From an uncultured Porphyromonadaceae bacterium (GTDB lineage: Bacteria > Bacteroidota > Bacteroidia > Bacteroidales > Muribaculaceae), in the NCBI GenBank assembly GCA_947573485.1, contig CANPGB010000005.1, positions 62,001-126,000 on the forward strand: a DNA stretch of 64,000 bases. Reading direction: 5' to 3'. Below are positions 58,269-64,000 of this stretch, in pieces; position 1 is the stretch's first letter, and the number at the start of each line of letters is the position of its first letter. The translations under genes and the position numbers were made by a program. The notes beneath the pieces are model-generated. The model worked only from the letters and a program-made list of their open reading frames with translations, did not search any database and had not been told where the DNA came from.

Positions 58269-60202
58269 AAAGAATAAGTGCTATTCTGGCATTTTTCTGC
58301 CTGATGACTGCCCTCGTCTCGGCGGCCACCTCTCCCATAAATTGCTCGGCAAGCATAGAGCCCGACTCAACTTCGGCAACCGCCGGAACCCTCGTGCTGA
58401 AAGTCGACATTGCCGACGGGTGGCACATCTACGGCCTCGAGATGCCCGAAGGGGGCCAGGCAGCCGGTATTCCCGACCCTACACACATTGAATTTGCAGC
58501 CGGTACCGAGGCAAGCGCACCGATGTATGCCGATGCCATGGCCACTATGCACTCCGACCCCTCGCTCGGCCTCGACCTGCCCTGGCTCACGGGCACAATT
58601 ACTCTCCGCCAGCCATTTGAGCAGACCTCGGCCACAGGCAAGGTCGAAGGTTCGCTGCGCTACATGGCCTGCACCGACGAGTCGTGCACTCCTCCCGCCC
58701 GCTTCGACTTCTCCATACCCTTCGGCGAAGCAGCCCCTGAAGCCGTAAGCGTTGTCGACACGCCCGCCGCATCAGGCCTCACCGCCCTCAGCCACTTCTG
58801 GGCGCCCGTTGAGGTTACCGCAGAGTCGTCGAGCCAGTCATTCTGGGCAATCCTCATATTCGGCTTCCTCGGCGGTCTCGTGGCACTCATGACCCCCTGT
58901 GTATGGCCTATGATTCCCATGACGGTGAGCTTCTTCCTCAAGAAAAGCAAGAGCCGACGCCGCTCTATTATCGACGCCGCACTCTACAGCGCCAGCATTA
59001 TCGTGATATTCCTCTCGCTCGGCATTGTACTCACGCTCATCTTCGGCCCCGGCAAACTCAACGAAATTGCCACAGGCGCCGTATTCAACCTCATATTCTT
59101 CGCCCTGCTGGTATTATTCGCGATATCGTTCTTCGGAGCCTTCGAAATCCGCCTGCCGTCGAAGTGGAGCAACGCCGCCGACGCCCGCGCCGAAAACACA
59201 ACCGGCTTCCTGAGCATATTCTTCATGGCCTTTACTCTTGTGCTCGTTTCTTTCTCGTGCACGGGACCTATAATCGGCACCCTCCTTGTCGAAGCCTTCT
59301 CGCAGAGCAACCTTATGGGGCCGCTCGCAGGCATGGGTGGCTTTGCCCTCGGCCTTGCCCTGCCATTCGGCCTCTTCGCCTTCTTCCCCTCGATGCTCAA
59401 GGAACTCCCGCGCTCGGGAGGTTGGCTCAACACTGTCAAGGTTGTGCTCGGCTTCATAGAACTCATCCTCTCGCTTAAATTCCTCTCCGTGGCCGACCTT
59501 GCCTACGGCTGGAGAATCCTCGACCGCGAAGTGTTCATCGCCCTTTGGATTGTGCTCTTCATCCTCCTCGGCATGTATCTCCTGGGCAAACTCCGCTTCA
59601 GCCACGACACACCCTCCGACCACACTCCCGTGGGTCGCTTCTTCCTTGCGCTGGCCTCGCTGTCGTTTGCAGTATACCTCATCCCGGGGCTTTGGGGCGC
59701 TCCCCTGAAAGCTATCAGCGCTTTCGCTCCCCCGCTGTACACTCAGGACTTTAACCTCTACGGCGGCACCTTCGAAGAGTTCCACGACTATGACCAGGGC
59801 ATGAACTTCGCCGCCGACCACAACAAGCCCGTGCTCCTCGACTTCTCGGGTTACGCCTGCGTGAACTGCCGTAAAATGGAGGGCGCTGTTTTCGATAACG
59901 CCGCCGTACGCACCCTTATCGAAGACAACTACGTGCTCATCAAGCTTATGGTCGACGACAAGGCCTCGCTCCCCGAGCCTATGCTCGTGGAGGAAGAAGG
60001 CAAGACCATGCGCCTTACCACCGTGGGCGAGCGCTGGGCATACCTCCAGCGCCACAAATTCGGCATAAACTCACAGCCCTACTACGTGCTCCTCGACAAC
60101 GACGGCAAGCCCCTCGAGGCTCCCCGCGTCTACGACGAAAACGTGTCGGCCTTCACAGAGTGGCTCGAAAAGGGTATTGAAAACTATCGCAACATAAAAT
60201 GA
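58265..60202 (+). CDS. dsbD: Thiol:disulfide interchange protein DsbD
   Basis: A 645-residue electron transporter from cytoplasmic thioredoxin to the periplasm. Domains in order: signal peptide (1-20), alpha domain (about 25-160, redox pair in CTDESC), eight-helix beta domain (about 195-485) with the cysteines in LMTPCVWPMIPMTVSFF and VSFSCTGPIIG, and a C-terminal thioredoxin-like gamma domain (about 510-640) with CVNC in FSGYACVNCRKMEGAV. All three cysteine pairs are present. The start overlaps the stand-alone alpha gene by 4 nt; its end overlaps mazG by 4 nt. Confidence 0.95.
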   Translation: MKRISAILAFFCLMTALVSAATSPINCSASIEPDSTSATAGTLVLKVDIADGWHIYGLEMPEGGQAAGIPDPTHIEFAAGTEASAPMYADAMATMHSDPSLGLDLPWLTGTITLRQPFEQTSATGKVEGSLRYMACTDESCTPPARFDFSIPFGEAAPEAVSVVDTPAASGLTALSHFWAPVEVTAESSSQSFWAILIFGFLGGLVALMTPCVWPMIPMTVSFFLKKSKSRRRSIIDAALYSASIIVIFLSLGIVLTLIFGPGKLNEIATGAVFNLIFFALLVLFAISFFGAFEIRLPSKWSNAADARAENTTGFLSIFFMAFTLVLVSFSCTGPIIGTLLVEAFSQSNLMGPLAGMGGFALGLALPFGLFAFFPSMLKELPRSGGWLNTVKVVLGFIELILSLKFLSVADLAYGWRILDREVFIALWIVLFILLGMYLLGKLRFSHDTPSDHTPVGRFFLALASLSFAVYLIPGLWGAPLKAISAFAPPLYTQDFNLYGGTFEEFHDYDQGMNFAADHNKPVLLDFSGYACVNCRKMEGAVFDNAAVRTLIEDNYVLIKLMVDDKASLPEPMLVEEEGKTMRLTTVGERWAYLQRHKFGINSQPYYVLLDNDGKPLEAPRVYDENVSAFTEWLEKGIENYRNIK

Positions 60203-60984
60203 ACCAACATACAAGAGAAGAAAAAATCGAAGCCCTCGGAAGGGTTATCGACACTCTCGACATCCTCAGGGTAAAATGCCCCTGGGATGCCAAGCAGACC
60301 AACGAGAGTCTGCGACCCAATACCATAGAAGAGGTTTATGAACTCGCACAGGCCCTCCTCGACGGCAAGAACGCCGATATCAAGAAAGAGCTCGGCGACG
60401 TTCTCCTCCACATACTCTTCTACTCCAAAATCGGAGAGGAGAAAAACGACTTCGACATCGTGGATGTTGCCGACGCCCTCAACGAGAAGCTCATCTTCCG
60501 CCACCCGCATGTATTCGGGCAGGTACACGTCGACAATGCCGACGAGGTTACTCAGAACTGGGAGCAGCTCAAACTCAAGGAGAAGGGCGGCAACCGCTCG
60601 GTACTCGCCGGTGTGCCCGCTACCCTGCCCGCACTCGTCAAGGCTTTCCGCATTCAGGAAAAAGCCGCCAACGTGGGCTTCGACTGGGAAGACCGCTCGC
60701 AGGTGTGGGATAAGGTAAGCGAAGAAACCGAAGAGGTAAAAGAGGCTATCGCCACCGGCCATGCCGACGACATCGAAGCCGAGTTCGGCGACCTTATTTT
60801 CAGCGTCGTAAATGCCGCAAGGCTCTACGGTGTGAACCCCGAGAACGCCCTCGAGCGCACAAACCGTAAGTTCATAGCCCGTTTCAACTACCTCGAAAAC
60901 GCTGTAAAAGAACAAGGACGCCACCTCAAAGACCTCTCTCTCGCCGAAATGGACGAGCTTTGGAACAAGGCTAAGAAAGCATGA
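60199..60984 (+). CDS. mazG: Nucleoside triphosphate pyrophosphohydrolase MazG
   Basis: A 261-residue MazG with two tandem all-alpha domains. It hydrolyses (d)NTPs to the monophosphate and pyrophosphate, limiting aberrant nucleotides. Domain 1 has CPWDAKQTNESLRPNTIEE and the metal-binding EEVYELAQALLDG...KELGDVLLHILFYS. Domain 2 has SEETEEVKEAIATG...EAEFGDLIFSVVNAARLYG. The length equals E. coli MazG. It overlaps dsbD and topB by 4 nt each. Confidence 0.95.
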   Translation: MNQHTREEKIEALGRVIDTLDILRVKCPWDAKQTNESLRPNTIEEVYELAQALLDGKNADIKKELGDVLLHILFYSKIGEEKNDFDIVDVADALNEKLIFRHPHVFGQVHVDNADEVTQNWEQLKLKEKGGNRSVLAGVPATLPALVKAFRIQEKAANVGFDWEDRSQVWDKVSEETEEVKEAIATGHADDIEAEFGDLIFSVVNAARLYGVNPENALERTNRKFIARFNYLENAVKEQGRHLKDLSLAEMDELWNKAKKA

Positions 60985-63041
60985 AGCTCTGCATAACCGA
61001 GAAACCGAGTGTGGCAAAGGATATCGCTGCCATTCTCGGAGCAAACACCCGTCGCGACGGCTTCTACGAAGGAGCCGGTTACTGCGTGACGTGGACTTTC
61101 GGTCATCTTTGCTGCCTCTACGAGCCCCACGACTACTCCGACGCCTGGAAGCGCTGGACATTGAGCTCTTTGCCCATGCTCCCGCAGAAATTCGACATCA
61201 AGCTCATCGACGACGCGGGCATCAAAAAGCAGTTCGGCGTTATTGAATCACTCATCAGCAAGGCCGACGAGGTTATAAACTGCGGTGACGCCGGGCAGGA
61301 GGGTGAGCTCATACAACGCTGGGTGATGAAGAAAGCCAACACCGGGTGCCCCGTAAACCGCCTTTGGATCTCGTCGCTCACCGACGAGTCTATCCGCGAG
61401 GGCTTCAACGGGCTCAAACCCGAAAAGGAATTCGACCGCCTCTTCTATGCGGGTCTGTCGCGTGCTATAGGCGACTGGATTCTTGGCATGAACGCCACAC
61501 GCCTCTATACGCTCAAATACTCCAAGCCCGGCCAGGTGCTCTCAATAGGCCGCGTGCAGACCCCTACTCTCGCACTCATCGTAAAGCGTCAGAAAGAAAT
61601 CGAGGAGTTCGTACCGAAAGATACGTGGGAGCTCCACACCCTCTACCGCCAGGCCAATTTCACCTACACCGGCGACCGCTTCGAGAAAGAAGACGAAGGC
61701 ATGCTCGCTGTAGAGGCTATCAAGCCTGAGCTCTTCGTCATCGACGACGTGGCCAAGAAAAAGGGCCGCGAGGCGCCTCCACGCCTCTTCGACCTCACCT
61801 CGCTGCAGGTGGAGTGCAACAAAAAATTTGCATGGACCGCCGACCAGACGTTGAAACTTATCCAGAGCCTCTACGAGAAAAAACTCACCACATATCCGCG
61901 CGTCGACACCACTTATCTCTCCGATGACATACACCCTAAAGTGGCGCCGACACTTCGCAAGATGACGCCATACGCAGCCCTTGCCGAGCCGATCCTTGCC
62001 AAGCCAATACCCAAGTCGAAAAAGATTTTCGACAACAGCAAGGTAACCGACCACCACGCCATCATCCCAACCGGCCAATCGCCCGTCGGACTGCAGGGCG
62101 ACGAGAAAAAGCTTTACCACCTCATAGCCATGAGGTTCATAGCAGCTTTCTATCCCGACTGCGTTTTTGAAGGAACCACCGTCACCGGTCATGCAGGCAA
62201 ATACGGCTTCAAGGCCACCGGCAAGGTGATTGTCGACCCGGGTTGGCGAAGCCTCTACGCCGCCAAAAACAAGGAAGGCGACGCCGACAGCGACGCCCCT
62301 GCCGACAATGCCGAGGGCGACGGTATTCTGCCCGTATTCACCCCCGGTGAGAGCGGTCCTCACGAGCCTTTCCTTGCCAAAAAGACATCGCAGCCTCCTA
62401 AATATTATACCGAAGGCACGCTGCTCCGTGCGATGGAGACGGCAGGCCGAACGGTCGACAGCGAAGAGCTGCGCGAGGCGATGAAAGACAATGGCATAGG
62501 CCGCCCCTCGACCCGTGCCGCTATCATAGAGACGCTCTTCAAGCGGCGCTACATTTACCGCGACCGCAAGAATATTGTGGCCACGCAGGCCGGTATCGAC
62601 CTTATAGCCACCATAAACGAGGAGCTGCTGAAATCGGCCAAGCTGACAGGCATATGGGAGAACAAGCTGCGCCAGATAGAGCGTGGCGACTACTCGCCGG
62701 CGCAATTCGTGCGCGAGATAAGCGAGCTTATCCGGCAGATAGTGTTCAATGTGCTCAGCGATAACTCCAACCGCCGGATTATCACTGAAGAAGAGCCCGC
62801 CAAGAAAGAGAAAGCAAGTAAAGCCGACGTCCCCAAGAAGCCCCGCGCACCAAGGGTGACGCGCCTTGAGCAGGTTGCCTGCCCGCTGTGCGGCACCGGC
62901 CATATGCTCAAGGGGCGCAACGCCTTCGGCTGCAGCCGCTATGCCGAAGGGTGTGGCTTCAGACTGCCTTTCGACGAGTGTCCGGCCGATTCAACACCGG
63001 CACAGGTAAAGAAACATATAAGCAAAAACAAAGGCAAATGA
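60981..63041 (+). CDS. topB: DNA topoisomerase III
   Basis: A 686-residue type IA topoisomerase. The TOPRIM domain begins KLCITEKPSVAKDIAAILGA and has INCGDAGQEGELIQRWVMKK with the metal-binding acidic residues. The DNA gate region has YAGLSRAIGDWILGMNATR and GRVQTPTLALIVKRQKE. The catalytic tyrosine is in LTTYPRVDTTYLSDD. ITDHHAII-like is VTDHHAIIPTG. A basic linker (about 605-625) precedes a zinc-ribbon-like end, CPLCGTGHMLKGRNAFGCSR. It resolves catenanes and recombination intermediates. The flanking genes overlap it by 4 nt on each side. Nothing nearby suggests an integrative element, so it appears chromosomal. Confidence 0.96.
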   Translation: MKLCITEKPSVAKDIAAILGANTRRDGFYEGAGYCVTWTFGHLCCLYEPHDYSDAWKRWTLSSLPMLPQKFDIKLIDDAGIKKQFGVIESLISKADEVINCGDAGQEGELIQRWVMKKANTGCPVNRLWISSLTDESIREGFNGLKPEKEFDRLFYAGLSRAIGDWILGMNATRLYTLKYSKPGQVLSIGRVQTPTLALIVKRQKEIEEFVPKDTWELHTLYRQANFTYTGDRFEKEDEGMLAVEAIKPELFVIDDVAKKKGREAPPRLFDLTSLQVECNKKFAWTADQTLKLIQSLYEKKLTTYPRVDTTYLSDDIHPKVAPTLRKMTPYAALAEPILAKPIPKSKKIFDNSKVTDHHAIIPTGQSPVGLQGDEKKLYHLIAMRFIAAFYPDCVFEGTTVTGHAGKYGFKATGKVIVDPGWRSLYAAKNKEGDADSDAPADNAEGDGILPVFTPGESGPHEPFLAKKTSQPPKYYTEGTLLRAMETAGRTVDSEELREAMKDNGIGRPSTRAAIIETLFKRRYIYRDRKNIVATQAGIDLIATINEELLKSAKLTGIWENKLRQIERGDYSPAQFVREISELIRQIVFNVLSDNSNRRIITEEEPAKKEKASKADVPKKPRAPRVTRLEQVACPLCGTGHMLKGRNAFGCSRYAEGCGFRLPFDECPADSTPAQVKKHISKNKGK

Positions 63042-63226
63042 GCATCACGGCACAGTGGATAGCAGTAGGCCTTATAGTGGCCGCGGCAGTGGCTTACATG
63101 GTGCGTCACTTCGCCCGCCGACACTCCAACCCGTGCTCAGGATGCCCGCTCGGAGAGCAATGCTCCCACCGGGCTACTCCGAAACAATGCAATAAAAACA
63201 AACTAAAAGATACTCTACAAAAATGA
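63038..63226 (+). CDS. Small Cys-rich single-helix membrane protein
   Basis: A 62-residue protein. One N-terminal helix (WIAVGLIVAAAVAYMV) is followed by a basic stop-transfer RHFARRHS and a cluster of cysteines, NPCSGCPLGEQC and KQCNKN. It resembles the small FeoB-associated Cys-rich membrane proteins of Bacteroidota, but no feoB is nearby. The ATG overlaps the topB stop and its own stop overlaps the TM2 gene (both ATGA). The Cys cluster could bind a metal. Longer frames through topB are shadows. Confidence 0.75.
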   Translation: MSITAQWIAVGLIVAAAVAYMVRHFARRHSNPCSGCPLGEQCSHRATPKQCNKNKLKDTLQK

Positions 63227-63618
63227 AACAATGCCCTAACTGCGGTCAGTATACCGACGATTTCTCGCGCTTCTGCGGAAGCTGCGGCCACAACTTCAGC
63301 CAGACCAACGGCCAACCCACTCCACCGCCCTACAACGCCGGAGGCAGCTACACCGACAACGCCTTCGACGCTTGCGGCCCCGAAGGCAAGAGCCGCGGCA
63401 TTGCCGCACTCCTGGCAATATTCCTGGGTGGCCTCGGCATACATTACTTCTATCTCGGCAAGACCAACGCCGGCATTATCTCGATAATTCTCACAGTGGT
63501 CACCTGCGGCCTCTGGCAGACCGTGATGTTTATCCAGGGAATAGTTATGCTCTGCATGACAAATGCCCAATTCCGTGAGAAATTCGTAGACACCGACAAG
63601 GCTTTCCCCCTCTTCTGA
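63223..63618 (+). CDS. TM2-domain protein with N-terminal zinc ribbon
   Basis: A 131-residue membrane protein. Residues 1-24 are a zinc ribbon (CPNCGQYTDDFSRFCGSCGH). After a Gly/Pro linker, the TM2 domain (about 58-115) has SRGIAALLAIFLGGLGIHYF, the charged turn YLGKTNAGI and a second helix IISIILTVVTCGLWQTVM. TM2 proteins are of unknown function. It ends the DsbD-alpha-DsbD-MazG-TopB-Cys-rich chain of overlapping genes. Confidence 0.88.
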   Translation: MKQCPNCGQYTDDFSRFCGSCGHNFSQTNGQPTPPPYNAGGSYTDNAFDACGPEGKSRGIAALLAIFLGGLGIHYFYLGKTNAGIISIILTVVTCGLWQTVMFIQGIVMLCMTNAQFREKFVDTDKAFPLF

Positions 63619-63676
63619 GAAGTCTTTCATTAAGTTAAAACACCCTCTCGGCCACCGTTATCTCAAAAATAATAGC

Positions 63677-63684
63677 TAACTTTG
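63677..63684 (+). promoter_or_regulatory. -7 element for the glycogen synthase gene
   Basis: TAACTTTG fits TAnnTTTG and lies 48 nt before the ATG at 63732. No clear -33 box is seen. Confidence 0.5.
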
Positions 63685-63731
63685 CCAAAATATTTATTAT
63701 AATCTAAAAACACTCTCCCCGACAGCCGATA

Positions 63732-64000
63732 ATGGACGTTAAAAAAGTGCTATTCATCTCCCAGGAGATAGACCCTTACATACCTGCCACCCCATTTGGC
63801 ACCTCTTGCCGTGAAGTTGCACAGGGCCTTCAGGAAAAAGGCGCGGAAGTGCGCTCATTCATGCCTAAATACGGAGCTATTAACGAGCGCCGCAACCAGC
63901 TTCACGAAGTGATAAGGCTCTCCGGGCTCAATATCATTATCGACGACTGCGATCATCCCCTGATAATCAAGGTGGCCACCCTCCAGCCCTCAAGGCTCCA
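63732..64000 (+). CDS. Glycogen/starch synthase, GT5 (5' part, cut by window end)
   Basis: The frame is open from the ATG at 63732 to the end of the window, giving 89 residues. It begins MDVKKVLFISQEIDPYIPAT, followed by KGAEVRSFMPKYGAINERRN and HEVIRLSGLNIIIDDCDHPL. These match the start of the Bacteroidales GT5 glycogen synthase-like proteins, which add glucose from ADP- or UDP-glucose to a growing glucan. The usual KxGGL motif near the N-terminus is replaced by PFGTSCREVAQGL, as in this Bacteroidales subgroup. The catalytic C-terminal half lies outside the window. Confidence 0.85.
   Translation, partial: MDVKKVLFISQEIDPYIPATPFGTSCREVAQGLQEKGAEVRSFMPKYGAINERRNQLHEVIRLSGLNIIIDDCDHPLIIKVATLQPSRL

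Noticed and set aside
61260-61320. Missing second Asp of the DxD in the topoisomerase III TOPRIM motif (DAGQEGE)
   Set aside because: A D-A-G-x-E-G-E form is common among TopB proteins, so I do not regard it as a defect.
61542-62903. 453-codon minus-strand frame opposite topB
   Set aside because: Antisense to a complete topoisomerase III gene with all catalytic motifs; not supported.
60981-63041. topB as a sign of an integrative conjugative element
   Set aside because: No relaxase, integrase, tra genes or attachment repeats occur nearby, and topB is coupled to housekeeping mazG.

Overview
The window is a chromosomal segment of a Bacteroidota species, most likely order Bacteroidales and plausibly family Muribaculaceae. 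The family call is an inference from gene content, moderately high GC and general resemblance; no search was run. Supporting signs are promoters of the Bacteroidota type (-33 TTG/TTTG, 19-20 bp spacer, -7 TAnnTTTG), no clear Shine-Dalgarno sequences, a type IX secretion-like C-terminal domain, a BioG-BioC fusion, SAF-type NeuB, capsule protein Wzi and the local gene families. Almost all DNA is coding. Genes are packed in same-strand blocks with many 4-nt ATGA overlaps, so translational coupling looks widespread. There is no prophage, transposase, integrase or CRISPR array.

Layout. 1-3.0 kb (+): end of a radical SAM gene, a family 2 glycosyltransferase, and a pair of secreted proteins. 3.4-5.9 kb (+): an ECF sigma factor, a one-helix membrane protein, a Spy/CpxP-like periplasmic protein and a formate/nitrite channel, which looks like an envelope-stress module. 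5.9-7.7 kb (-): LytTR regulator and LytS-type kinase. 7.8-15.1 kb: outer-membrane barrel, a UvrA variant, an orphan AT-rich ORF, clpB and a lipoprotein. 15.3-16.6 kb (+): tRNA-Glu(CTC) and dinB. 16.6-22.3 kb (-): a tripartite RND efflux system. 22.4-27.9 kb (-): miaA, pepT, a lipoprotein, gpmI, a small membrane protein and a DEDD exonuclease. 27.9-31.1 kb: the biotin genes bioD and bioG-bioC(fused), divergent from a ROK sugar kinase.

31.2-37.4 kb (-) is one tightly overlapping operon: LysE-type exporter, CBM9-like protein, Wzi-type outer-membrane protein, lipocalin-like lipoprotein, LegB-type dehydratase, ATP-grasp enzyme and NeuB-type synthase. It links part of a nonulosonic acid pathway to capsule display. 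37.5-38.5 kb (+): a MORN-GH25 lysozyme. 38.5-49.4 kb (-): a long housekeeping run with an EFR1 ferredoxin, DUF2027-Smr, cdsA, a TPR-like protein, glnS, lptB, udk, a polysaccharide flippase, a DUF2807 protein and dusB. 49.46-49.57 kb (-): a candidate small RNA with its own promoter and two terminators. 49.7-52.2 kb (-): glycerate kinase and an MFS transporter.

52.5-54.1 kb (+): one gene fusing an ABC/AAA-type ATPase to a DUF4435 TOPRIM-like domain. This is the architecture of fused PARIS/OLD-type defence proteins and the best candidate here for an under-described system. 54.2-57.7 kb (+): HdeD-like membrane protein, a tryptophan-rich low-complexity secreted protein and a FadL-type porin. 57.8-63.6 kb (+): a chained operon of a stand-alone DsbD-alpha domain, full DsbD, MazG, topoisomerase III, a Cys-rich membrane miniprotein and a TM2 protein. 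The window ends in the start of a glycogen/starch synthase gene.
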